Below, one piece after another: positions 43,579-53,170 of a stretch of 64,000 bases of DNA; within the stretch, counting starts at the first letter, position 1; each line of letters starts with the position of its first letter. The position numbers and the translations under genes are program-made. The stretch is from Nigrospora sphaerica (lineage: Eukaryota > Ascomycota > Sordariomycetes > Amphisphaeriales > Apiosporaceae). The stretch is taken from assembly GCA_018287875.1 (NCBI GenBank), contig JAGVVL010000002.1, positions 4,836,001 to 4,900,000 on the forward strand, in the 5' to 3' direction. A model generated the notes under the pieces. It had not been told where the DNA came from, did no database searches, and saw only the letters and a program-made list of their open reading frames with translations.

Positions 43579-45643
43579 GACGTCCTTATTAAGGCAGGCT
43601 AATAGAAGGCACTTAGACTAGACTAGCTTTTAAACGGATTCCTTAAATACCTAGGAAAGCCCCTCTTCTAGGCCTTAGCCTCCTTAACGGAAGTGTGCTG
43701 GCATATAGGATACTATCTAAGAGCGTTCCGTAAAGCAGTCACCGTTATCCTCCGGAAGCTAAGAAAGCAGCTAAAAGAGTACTACTAAGCTAGCGGATAG
43801 AGACCTATCACGCTGCTTAACATTATAAGGAAAGTAATTGAGAGCCTACTAACGCAACAGCTAGCTAGCTTTGCCGAAGAGAATTGACTGCTCCTGGATA
43901 AACAGATAGGTAACCGGAAAGGCCGCTCTATAGAAACGGCCTTACGGTTGCTAACAGACCTAGTCTGTATAGCCTGGAGATATAAAAGTGCAGCAACCTT
44001 CTTATCGCTAAATATCTTAAGCGCTTTCGACTTTATCGACTATAGAAGGCTCCTCGCTAACCTACAAGCGCTAAGGGTCCCTATATAGACTATTAGCTGG
44101 ATCCGAAGCTTCCTATTTAACCAGTCCACTATACTATTCTTCGATAGCTAGGAATCGGACGAGATCTTAGTTTTAGTAGGCGTCCTATAAGGCTCACCCC
44201 TATCGCCTATCCTCTTCTGCCTCTATACAGCCGGTCTTTATAAGGCTCTTTACGTTGTATTAGGGATAGCTACTATAGCCTTTGTAGACGACACAAACCT
44301 TGTGAGCTTCGGTTTAAACATTAAGTAAACCTGCAAGCAGCTGGAAGCCGTTTATAGGATTCATAAAGAATAGGCAGTTAGCTATAGCATAACCTTTACA
44401 GTATAGAAATATTACCTAGTCCACTTTTCTCGAAGATAGAAAGGTCCGGATACGAAGATAGCTTTAAAAGGTCACGAAATCGAACTAGAAGACTCCTGCT
44501 GTGTCCTTGGTATCCAGGTAGATAGACCTCTCTGCTAGGACGTCTATATCCAGTCGATATTAAAGAAGATAGCAACGCAGGTCTATGCTTTAAACCGGAT
44601 AGCCGGCTTGATATAGGGCGCATCTCTTTAGCGAGCCCGCTAAGTCTATATAGCGGTCGTACAGTCTACGATAGGCTATGGAGCTTTAGAGTGGCACCGC
44701 CAGATCTCGAAAAATAGAGCCTAGGCACTTAACGACGTCCAGATAGAGTGCCTCCGAAAGGTCACAGGAGCTTTCAAAGCCACGGCCACCGCAGTACTAG
44801 AAACGGAAGCTTACGTGTCCCCCTTAGACACGTGGCTTAATAGAAGGGTGGCGGCATCGGAAGAGAGGCTCCAACAGCCGCGTATCGCATCACTTATTTA
44901 AACAAGATACGATAACGTAGTTAGATAAATCCTAATAAGACCGAATCGCCGGCGTAAACCGAAAGGCCCTGACGCTCCCAATTGTAAGAGGTAGCTAGAC
45001 GAATGGCTAGCTGGAGACTCAGTATATAAGGCTGAGAAGAGAGACTGGCTTTAAAGATGGCAATAAGCGTAGAAAAATCGAACAGCACGAACCCTGGCAG
45101 CAACTAAGATACCACCAAATAAGCACGTCCTTAAGCTCCATAAGGGACTCTATAAGGCCGAGAGCTCTATCCTCGTTTAAGCGAGGACTGGCAAGATTGG
45201 GCTGCGAGACTTCCTTTTTAAGTGTAGGGTTCCAGGCTTCGACAGCCCCTGGTGTGTTTACGGTCAGGGCAGGGAGACTATCTGGCATATCCTTGTTTTC
45301 TGCCCACGGGAAAGAGAAAGACGAGAGCATCTCGTCTAAGCTCTAGGAGGACCGATAGACACAGACAGGATGCTCGACACCCTAGGAAAAGCAAGAATCA
45401 TTGCGAGATGGCTACTCCGCTCTGGAAGGCTGGACATGTTCCAGCTAGCAAATCAACTTATCAGCTAGGAAGCGGGCGCGCTGAGCCCGATCTCGGTATG
45501 GCAGGTCAAAGAGTAGATAGAAGCGGTACGACGCAGCGGAACCTAGGTTTTTCACCCGGCCGGACGTTAGCCCGGAACGGTTTTCCTAGGCTAAGATGCG
45601 CAGGGGGTCCTCATGGCCTAGATAGGTCGCTAGGTGTAAGAAC

Positions 45644-45662
45644 AATAATAATAATAATAATA
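45644..45662 (+). repeat. (AAT)n LINE tail
   Basis: ATA/AAT trinucleotide repeat ending the LINE, equivalent to the simple-repeat tails of Tad/I-type elements; the right-hand duplication follows directly. Confidence 0.85.
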
Positions 45663-45674
45663 TATCTTCTGCGC
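45661..45674. repeat. 14-bp target-site duplication, right copy
   Basis: Perfect copy of 40460-40473; together they bracket the LINE. Confidence 0.9.
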
Positions 45675-46723
45675 TGTTTCTATGGCATTCTCCTAGTTTC
45701 TGTATTTCCGATATATGTTCCCAGTATGAAACCTTAACTAAAAGCATTTCTATCAGAATGATCGTGACTAAGTACTTAACTAGGTAGACTTTCTCACGGT
45801 GAACTCAACTATCTAAGAGATCGTCTCTCGTTGGGGCACGGGGAGACATGTGATGCCCACACTGGGAGTGGAAATAGGCTTTCATTGTGATAGGCTGTGG
45901 GCCTGTACAGTTGGCGTTCGGCGATGCCTCAGCCATTAACCCACCGAAGCTTCGACAAGCTTCGACAAGCTTCACGATAGTCCGGCAAAGCCTTCATCTC
46001 CCTAGTATAAGCGGCACTCAGGATTCCTGCACGTTAGATGTTTTTCTCCTCAAGTTTGTTATACTCGTTGATCAGGATAGTCCACTGAAACCCACATGGG
46101 CAATGCCCGTCACATTCATAGCAAATTCCCACGAAACTAAATGTAGATACTTCTAGAAGAAAAATTGTGAGAGGTTAGCTGAGAAACCTCTCCCAGTACA
46201 TAAGTCACGCTGATAGACTGGATCGAAGATCTAGTCTTTTGGCTCTGTGGTTAGCGTGCTGGGTCATCCCGTGGCAAAAGTGTACCAAGCGTAGGCAAGG
46301 CCTAAAAATGGGCGGGGATTGGAAGGGGATCCCACCCACCTATAAGCATCGATTGCCGAACGCCGTACTCTAACGCGATGACTGCACCTACGGGGCACGC
46401 AAGCCACATCCTGATACGCCACATTACCTATAGGTTCGTCGAGCACCTAAGAGGGCCTCTGCTCATGTGATCTTAGCAATCTCCCCTTAGGATAATGGCA
46501 AAACACGTCTACGTGGATAGACTAAGGGGCCCGTATGCCAGGAAATTATGTATTAATAAGGGAAGTGCATGTGTGAAGCTATGGATTGTGAATGATTCAG
46601 ACTTTTTTATGAGATGAGGCTGTCTTGCCTTAGTGCCCTTAGCAGGATGAATCTATTAAGCGTCGAGTACGAATAGTAATAACAGGCATCTGCTAAAGCT
46701 GACAGGGTGACTTGATAACATGG
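45675..46723. other. AT-rich non-coding stretch
   Basis: No gene is seen. GGCTCTGTGGTTAGCGTGCTGG at 46239-46260 resembles a tRNA 5' half (A-box like), but no matching B box or cloverleaf follows. AGCTTCGACA is tandemly duplicated near 45948-45971. Confidence 0.45.
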
Positions 46724-47032
46724 TTAATTAGTGTTCAAGTAACATAGTATAAGTAAATTTAAAGGTAGCGTTTTCTTCGATTCTGGTGTGAAATGGGTGG
46801 CGCGCTGAGGGGTTCTTGAGCTTACGTCGCAGAAGGCAACGAGCAAGCCAAGACCACTTCGCCGTTGCAGCTGCTGTTCGCCGTAGCCTCGTCTCCTTTG
46901 TATGTAGTAGCTGGTAGCGTCGCTCTTGGCCAGCTGCAAGGCATCTTCCGGGTAATCCCATTCGGGCAAATCGACCACTCCTCTCATCAGATCTTTCTAC
47001 AGTCGGCCTTCCTCATCGGGCAGGCTCAGCAT
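46724..47032 (-). pseudogene. Short gene remnant with an in-frame TAG
   Basis: The ATG at 47032-47030 opens MLSLPDEEGRL, then TAG (46999-46997), then the same frame continues KDLMRGVVDLPEWDYPEDAL and QLAKSDATSYYIQRRRGYGE. The composition is protein-like, and the TAG fits a RIP-type CAG change. It is divergent from the secreted-protein remnant that starts at 47273. No family is recognised and the 3' end is undefined. Confidence 0.3.
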
Positions 47033-47272
47033 TCAGACCGCGGGGATGCAGCTGGGGATAAGCTGCAGATGCAAGGCATCGTGAGGGGTTTCCATTATCG
47101 CAAAAGTCGTTGGAATAAGCAGGTACTTGCATGTCCAGACCGAACCCCCGGCGGTCAGCCTGTGAAGACATAAATACCTGTGGCCCTTTTCGTGGTTCCT
47201 GGCCTCACTTACGCCTCGGAACCCCCATCCTCCATCGCACTTCGCCACTCTAAAGCCTGTTTTGTGCGCAAC

Positions 47273-47746
47273 ATGCGTTTGCCCTCTGCCGTTGCTCTTT
47301 TCCTCGGGCTGGCTCCCTCGGCCATCGCCAGTCCCGTGTCCGATGTCGAAGCCGGTGCCGGCCTGGAGAGCCGGTAGACCGCCAGCGGATGTGGTTACTT
47401 GTAGGGAGATGGTCTCTCGCCCACAGTCTGTACCCACGGGACCCCTGACTGGAATTCTGTCCCAGTGCCGCTCCTCGCTGCTGCGTCCCCACGGTCTGCC
47501 AGTGCCGCGATGGTAAGGCCAGCGCTCCGCGGTGTGACCCCAGCGGGACTGACCTCCGCCCTAGGCAGAATCTACCAGATCAACCGGGACGCCCAGAACG
47601 CCGGCGGCCACGGCTGCGACCCGCCCTGGGGTTTCATCGCCGACAACAACAGCCAATTTTGCGGCTACTGCTGCCGCGAGGCCGAGATCCCGGAGACGCA
47701 GGGGGTCACGGGAGAGGAGGCGCTTGCCTATCTGAAATTGGACTAA
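47273..47746 (+). pseudogene. Broken gene for a small secreted Cys-rich protein
   Basis: The ATG at 47273 starts a clear signal peptide (MRLPSAVALFLGLAPSAIAS). Two in-frame TAGs follow at 47375 and 47402, both at positions where CAG is likely. Near 47455-47463 a one-base loss moves the frame. A 52-nt intron (47513-47564: GTAAGG, CTGAC branch, CCTAG) is intact and joins the shifted exon 1 frame (PRCCVPTVCQCRD) in phase 1 to exon 2 (GHGCDPPWGFIADNNSQFC, GYCC, end LKLD). The ancestral product would be about 140 aa with at least nine cysteines, resembling fungal secreted effectors or antimicrobial-type proteins. As it stands it yields only the signal peptide plus about 14 residues. Not named further. 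Confidence 0.6.
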
Positions 47747-48752
47747 GGAGAGACTCGTCGAGCCACTGGGGGGAATGCGGGCCAAAGGGGTGGCCAGTGG
47801 ATATCAGCCGCGGGGATGTCTTAGTTCAGAATACAACACCGAGGTCCTTGGTCCGAAAACGATTTGCATAGGAATTTGCGTACATCCGTCTATAGATTCG
47901 AGTACCAATGTATGCCTAGCACGAAAGTACTGTGCCTTGCCGTCCGACCGATTGCGGAAATACCCCCATATTCCCCACCCCCTTCGGGAGAAGCTCAGTG
48001 GCGATGGTTGTTCAGCTGGCCTATCCCCCTTTCAGTCAGCGGCTTTGGCCATCAGCGACCGATGCAGCTTATCACTATAGGCAGCGATCATCGCCGTGAC
48101 CCCCACCCTAGCCCGAATAGGAGCATGTTGTATATTAATTAATACCTTGCAGGAACTGCTGACTGCAGCGATTGCTGCGCCCCCCCCTCTTGCGATGTGT
48201 TTGCGGTTTACACGGGTCACAGGACCCGAATTGTAGCAACAGTACCTAATTTTCCGAGCCGTTAGCTCTATGCGTGGCCACAGGTTGATACATGCCCACA
48301 TAAGCTTACGCAGGGGAGGGTCAGTGTTGTAAAATTGAGGCTAATGCTGCCGCTTAATCGTTGGAGATTAGACATCCCATGGTGAGCCTGGCAACATTGC
48401 AATCCCCACAGAGCGCAGCTGTTTGAATGAGCGATCCGCAGCCATAGCGTCCCAGCTCACCTGTCGATTATGGACTATATATGCCCTTGGTGAAGGAGAA
48501 GAGGGGTGTAGAGTTGGACAGTATAGTAGCGTAGAGCAGAATAAACAGGCTTGAAAGAGACTGCCCAGTCCTCCCAAGTAAACAAAGAATATCGTCTCTC
48601 CTTCCTCTCTTCACCCAATGCTAATTCTGTTCACTATAACTCCATTGTGATTCATATCATCATGACGACGACCCGGTCGACAATTCGGGGTACCAGCTCC
48701 ATTCTAAATCGATTTTCAGCCAAGTCAGCGATATACGTATGTGTAATTTAGG
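47747..48752. other. Intergenic region, no gene seen
   Basis: Moderately AT-rich. It may hold a last exon of the minus-strand gene that ends at 48753, because a GTAAGT donor lies at that gene's apparent end. Confidence 0.4.
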
Positions 48753-50963
48753 TTAGCCAAGGGGGGCCGTTCTGGACTTACTTTCCGGGTCTTCTTCCAT
48801 AGCCCTCCGAAACATGTCATTGCGCCTCCTAGCCTCGACTAAGAACTCCAAAAGCATAGTAGCCGCCTCGCTCTGGTTCAACACCGATTGGAGATCGATC
48901 TCGACGGGACATAAATTCCCGCGAGCAGCTGCCTCGGCCTTCATCATCTTATTCATGACCTCTAGCCGTACGTCCACTAAGGCGGGATCCACGCTGGGTG
49001 CAGTAATAGAGAGGAATTCTTTGAGTCCGAAAACTTCGAGTTCTTCGGGCCCAAGTGGAGACGAAGGTGGATCTTGGACAAGGACGTTGCGGCCGCGTGT
49101 GCGGATGAACGCGTAACGGAGGTGCGAGGGGCTACCGGACTGTGCCGCGTCGTCCCGCTCTTGCGAGACGATGACCGTCCAGCCGTCGGGTGCCAGGTCG
49201 CGGGCTCGAGGAGCGCAAGTTTCCTTGTTCGGCATGGAACGCGGCAAGGACATATTCTCGCAGAGGATGGGGGTTACCTCAGCCGCAAAGAGCGCATCTT
49301 CCGATAAGGTTGCGGGAGCGCTAGAGAAACTCAGGAATGGGGCCGTTTCTTCAAACATCCACTCATCCCTCGACTCCAACGTGCATGCCCAGATAAGAAA
49401 GCCGGCGGTGAAGTGCTCCGGCCCGAGGAGTCCGTCACTTAGATGGACCGTATCGTAGTGCAACTTTAAACGAGGCCCAGACCCGCGTTGGTGCCGAACA
49501 AATATTTGTTGGACGGGGAAAATATGCAATGGAGTCAAGTCGGTAATCGTCGGCAGCCAGAACCTTTTGCACAGAGCTGCTGAGTACGCGCCCGTGAACG
49601 TGACTTTGGTACCCGAGAAAATGTGAGGTCTTGAAGCAAGCTCGGCGAAAAGCTCCGCGTCTGATGTATCGTTGTCACGATCAGGAGTCTGCAGCAGGCA
49701 GATCTCTCTTAGGCTGCCCGGCCGCGAAAGCGCTTCAGCGAGCTGAGAATGTGTGCCCCGAACACTTTCGATACGCAGACTGAGCGATTTAATTGTATCA
49801 TCAGTCGTGTCTGGCCCGCCAGCCAGGGCGGCTGAGAGGGCATGGACCGAAAAGGTTCCCAACTGTCCCAGGCCGAGATGATCATTCTCGGTAAAGGCGA
49901 GACGAAGAAGCGAACCTGCCGAGAGGTTGTCTCCGACTTTGTCGGGGTTTTGTAGCAAGTACTGCCGAAGATTGGGCTTGAAGCCAGCGAGATTGCGCAC
50001 CTCGTCGAAAACAGAAAGATCAAGATCACCGAGAGAAAAAGCTTGTTGAATTGTCTCCGCAATACCCTGTTCCGTGGTTTCTGAGTCGTGCGTGTCTACA
50101 GGCACGAGTTTGTCATGCTTGTCTTTTCCATCTGATGGCCACACCAGGCAGAGGGCAGTGTCGTCCACTACCGGCACCGATGCAAGAAATTGCATATCAT
50201 AGTCATACTGCGAAGCATCATAGACCAAGTCGGCGTACTTGAACTTGGTCATGTAATTGGCCGCCGACATGGCTTTTCGCGGGCGCTCCTCTTCGAGGAC
50301 TCTGAGCGGGCCCTCCTCGAATGCAAAGCTAGCACCCTGAAAGCGGGGCACCGCATCTTTGGGAGACGAGATGAACTTTGCCATACCGACAGCAAAGCCG
50401 ACGATGCCATAGCGCACCGTGCTTGGATCTGTGATGTCCACGACCACCATGCCCCACTCGATGTCGGTGTCGCGGTATACGGTAGCCAGCGGCTCGGGAC
50501 GGTTGGGCGCACTGCGGCCGCGCGCGGGGTCGAGGGCCACAGCCTGTAGGAGCGCAGCCGAGATGAAGGGGAATGGCTGCAAAGCGGCGCGGTCCCACGG
50601 CCGCTGACGGCGGGGGTGGATGGGCTCCATCCGCGTCAGTTCGGGCAACTCGACCGGCCCTCCAGGGCGGTGGCCCCCTGCGACATGCCCGCCATGCTCA
50701 ACATAGTAAGCGGCGGCCAGTCCCAGCTCGGCGCGGACGGTCGTGTGATTGGCCGCATCGGAGAACACGGTTGCGATGCGTCGGCAGCAGGCCACCAAGG
50801 GGGGGCCGTGCAGTGACTCCTCTTCGAAGCCGCCGACGCTGGAGACGACGGCGACGGGGCGGTGGAGGCCTGCGATCTGGGCAACGGCAAAGAAAACCCA
50901 CGAGTTGGGACCGGAACCCGATTCGAGTGGTTTCCAATAGGGTGTGAAGCCTGCATCAGACAT
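48753..50963 (-). CDS. Hypothetical protein of 736 aa, apparently intact
   Basis: A long uninterrupted frame with the first ATG at 50963-50961 (MSDAGFTPYWKPLESGSGPN); a longer version would need a TTG start. The composition is balanced, with conserved-looking segments such as IEWGMVVVDITDPSTVRYGI, YDYDMQFLASVPVVDDTALC and SLRIESVRGTHSQLAEALSR (leucine-rich). There is no signal peptide or membrane span. No family is recognised; an intracellular fungal-specific protein is the most that can be said. Codons ending EEDPES overlap a perfect GTAAGT donor (about 48785-48780) with CTAAC downstream, so the true C-terminus may be a small extra exon, for example after a TTTAG acceptor near 48705. It is intact although surrounded by relics, so it may be under selection. 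Confidence 0.6.
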   Translation of the reverse strand: MSDAGFTPYWKPLESGSGPNSWVFFAVAQIAGLHRPVAVVSSVGGFEEESLHGPPLVACCRRIATVFSDAANHTTVRAELGLAAAYYVEHGGHVAGGHRPGGPVELPELTRMEPIHPRRQRPWDRAALQPFPFISAALLQAVALDPARGRSAPNRPEPLATVYRDTDIEWGMVVVDITDPSTVRYGIVGFAVGMAKFISSPKDAVPRFQGASFAFEEGPLRVLEEERPRKAMSAANYMTKFKYADLVYDASQYDYDMQFLASVPVVDDTALCLVWPSDGKDKHDKLVPVDTHDSETTEQGIAETIQQAFSLGDLDLSVFDEVRNLAGFKPNLRQYLLQNPDKVGDNLSAGSLLRLAFTENDHLGLGQLGTFSVHALSAALAGGPDTTDDTIKSLSLRIESVRGTHSQLAEALSRPGSLREICLLQTPDRDNDTSDAELFAELASRPHIFSGTKVTFTGAYSAALCKRFWLPTITDLTPLHIFPVQQIFVRHQRGSGPRLKLHYDTVHLSDGLLGPEHFTAGFLIWACTLESRDEWMFEETAPFLSFSSAPATLSEDALFAAEVTPILCENMSLPRSMPNKETCAPRARDLAPDGWTVIVSQERDDAAQSGSPSHLRYAFIRTRGRNVLVQDPPSSPLGPEELEVFGLKEFLSITAPSVDPALVDVRLEVMNKMMKAEAAARGNLCPVEIDLQSVLNQSEAATMLLEFLVEARRRNDMFRRAMEEDPESKSRTAPLG

Positions 50964-51975
50964 GATGTCGGCATCCGGTTTCTTGAAGAGGAAGGTGTTG
51001 CTGGCGGGATAACACGAAGGTACGGCCGGCAGGGGAAGGAATGACAAGGGAGCCCAGGCATTGAAGCCCTCTTAACAAGAGACTGCTAGCTGGTGCTTAG
51101 CCGGTGCTTAGCAAGGCTTGGTGGTTGCACAAACGGCAGGAACGACCAAAGCAGGCGGGATGTCGTCAAGCCCCCTCCTCAGCGGCCCCTCTGGGAAGGT
51201 GGTTAGAAAAGAGGTCAGCACGGATCCGTTAGTGCGATGGAAGGAACGGCATCACCCCCGCGTCGTCCTTAGCGACCCCCTCATTCGGCCATGATAGGGC
51301 ATTTTACCACCACTCTTCCATTCTTCGCCTCCACCAGGGCCCGATCGGCTGAGCAGGCAATCTGCAAGGCCATTGCCGTAAAGAGGTAGGATGGCCGTAC
51401 TAGGATATGTCCCCGCCCCCAGTTTTTCCCACGTTCGGAGCCAGACAGTAGGACCCGCATCCTAGGTTACCATGGATCCATACATCGATCCTATACCAAC
51501 TACATCGTATCCACCCCCATGGCAACCCCTGGCAGGGCTAATTATAGATGCGCGGGGAAGCAACTAGTGGTGTGAATACACAAGCGACGTTCATCTTGAT
51601 AGGTCACCTCACCTTATCTACCTAAGTACCTACTTGCCCAGCATTTTTATCTAGGTTATTTTTGGGGGCCAAACTCCGTGATCGTTTTGATTCGTCATCT
51701 GGTGATTACTCGCAGCAGCCAGGTAAATGCCAGGTACATTAGGATGGTTCGAGATTAGGAAAATAGGCAACCATCCAAGACCAGAAGTTGGCATAGCATA
51801 ACGGGCCGATGGGTGCAATTTCACGAAACGAATCTCGACAAAAGCGAGGTGATCTACCTACACAACAGGCAGGCCATGAACCCCCAGCCGCTTCTCCCGT
51901 TCCGTCTCCGTCCGGCAGCTGGACACTGCATCGATATCGACGACCTCCCCCCATTGTAACCATGGGCTGGTTCTT
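50964..51975. other. Intergenic region, no gene seen
   Basis: Upstream flank of the 736-aa gene and 3' flank of the secreted-protein remnant. It contains a direct repeat GCTTAGC(C/A) around 51096-51113 and many TAGGTA/TACCTA motifs. No ORF is supported. Confidence 0.45.
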
Positions 51976-52238
51976 TTATGCAGAGCTGACTATCTTGACG
52001 AGGATCCCGTCAGGAGTGTACCCCTTGGCACGGTATGCAGTCGTGTTGTATTGCGGGTTCGAGGCGTTGTAGACGACGCCACGAACTGCATGTCGGCCGC
52101 TTTGACGTTCTGCGGGATGCTGTCGCCGTCCGTGTAGCAGAACAGCTCCGGTCCCTCAGTCTCGTCGCAGGAGGCGCCGGCGGTGGCGACAAAGCAGGCA
52201 GCCGCCGCCCCTAGAGTCATCATGCGCGAGAAAAACAT
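51976..52238 (-). pseudogene. Small secreted protein gene with a frameshift
   Basis: The ATG at 52238-52236 starts a signal peptide (MFFSRMMTLGAAAACFVATA) followed by GASCDETEGPELFCYTDGDS and KAADMQFVA. Near 52074-52082 the meaningful frame changes: the other frame continues VVYNASNPQYNTTAYRAKGY, TPDGILVKIVSSA and TAA at 51978-51976. No splice sites explain the change, so a 1- or 2-nt indel is likely. The ancestral product would be about 87 aa with two cysteines. The uncorrected frame gives an 82-aa protein with a different end (stop 51990), so a secreted product may still be made. Family unknown. Confidence 0.5.
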
Positions 52239-53170
52239 TTTGAAGGGCTTTGGTGCTTGCGCGTGGGAAAATCTGCTTCTAAGCGGCGAATGACGGTGTG
52301 ACTCAGAGAAATGCGGGTGGTCAACGTGAAGAAACTGAAGTGTTGGGCGCACTCCTGAACTGGTGAGAGCAATCCACCGGCCCGGCGAATTAAGAATTCG
52401 CCAGGCTATCTGGAATACGGCCATACTGAGGAAGTTCTTCAATTCGTATACAGCCACCCTCGTGAACCTCTACAACTGCACCGTTGTGCATAAGCACGGT
52501 GTAGTATACCGCATGTCTGCACCAGAACATAGTGTACACGAACTCACCAACCGCCCTATCCGAGCAAGCTTCTCTATGTCCGAAGACATGTGGCTATAAT
52601 GGTCCCTTCAGCGAGCATACCCCCTCCAGTAATCAATATCACATTCCTTCACGTTCCTGCCTAGAAACGCGTACAGGGTGTTGATAGAGAGGATCTCGCT
52701 TATTGGGTGCTGGGGGCGGACAAACTTCTCTTTCCGGGTGCGCAAGGCATACTGGATATTAGCCAATATAGAATCTGCTTACCACATACATCCTTCATAG
52801 GACCTTGGCATTTCTCGGTGTGTGCAGGTACAACAGCATTCGTGAGCGGAAAGTTCGTTTTTTCAACCCACATTACCACTCGGCGTTTTGCGTTGCAACA
52901 AAACTTGCTGACGTGAGAGCAAGGCCATGAGACTCAGTTTATACAAGGGGCCGTGGGGGGGGGGGGGGCACACAGAAAAGACGATAAGGGTTCCAGCTCG
53001 CCTGGCTGGCCGTCTCTCTTCGGGTACTGGCACGAGGCAGATCGCTGCACAAGTAGCATAGTACAAATATCTGAGATATTCGGATTCCACATATCGCAAT
53101 TTCCAATCCATATTCTGCATGTGTTACGTTTGCACCAAGAACAGAGCAACTTCTGCTCTTGACCGTAACC
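52239..53170. other. Intergenic region with promoter of the GH55-S8 gene
   Basis: No gene is seen. A 14-G run lies at 52955-52968. Open frames are short and not protein-like. Confidence 0.45.

Larger units (their letters stand above)
41886..45520 (+). pseudogene. LINE ORF2 (endonuclease-reverse transcriptase), heavily interrupted
   Basis: The apurinic-type endonuclease region lies at about 41940-42620 (HWNTQKSKK-like start, VGDFNVHHP at 42345-42371). Reverse transcriptase runs about 43770-44320, with KQIGNRKGRS, NILSAFDFIDY, SPLSPILFCLYTAGLY and the active-site FVDDTN at 44281-44298. The tail includes IGYGALEWHRQ and a Cys-rich WCVYGQGRETIWHI segment near 45250-45300. The frame is closed throughout by TAG codons. 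The reading frame continues correctly across the solo LTR if the LTR and one copy of its duplication are ignored. Confidence 0.8.
40474..45660 (+). mobile_element. Full-length Tad-like LINE (non-LTR retrotransposon), RIP-mutated
   Basis: A 5187-bp element (about 4850 bp without the nested LTR) bounded by a perfect 14-bp direct repeat and ending in an (AAT)n tail, both hallmarks of target-primed reverse transcription. It has a short leader (starting AGGGAAAAAAAAAC), a gag-like ORF1 with a CCHC-type zinc knuckle, and an ORF2 with endonuclease (VGDFNVHHP), reverse transcriptase (SPLSPILFCLY, FVDDTN) and a Tad-type C-terminal region (TGKIGLRDFLFKCRVPGFDS). ORF2 contains dozens of stops, nearly all TAG at places where Gln (CAG) or Trp (TGG) is expected and TAA where CAA is expected. 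This is the strand-symmetric CpA to TpA pattern of RIP. It lies 208 bp after the NLR stop. It is immobile as it stands. Confidence 0.9.

Noticed and set aside
46239..46260. tRNA-like 5' half (GGCTCTGTGGTTAGCGTGCTGG)
   Set aside because: No anticodon stem or T-arm at the right distance and no 3' acceptor pairing; at most a worn SINE head.
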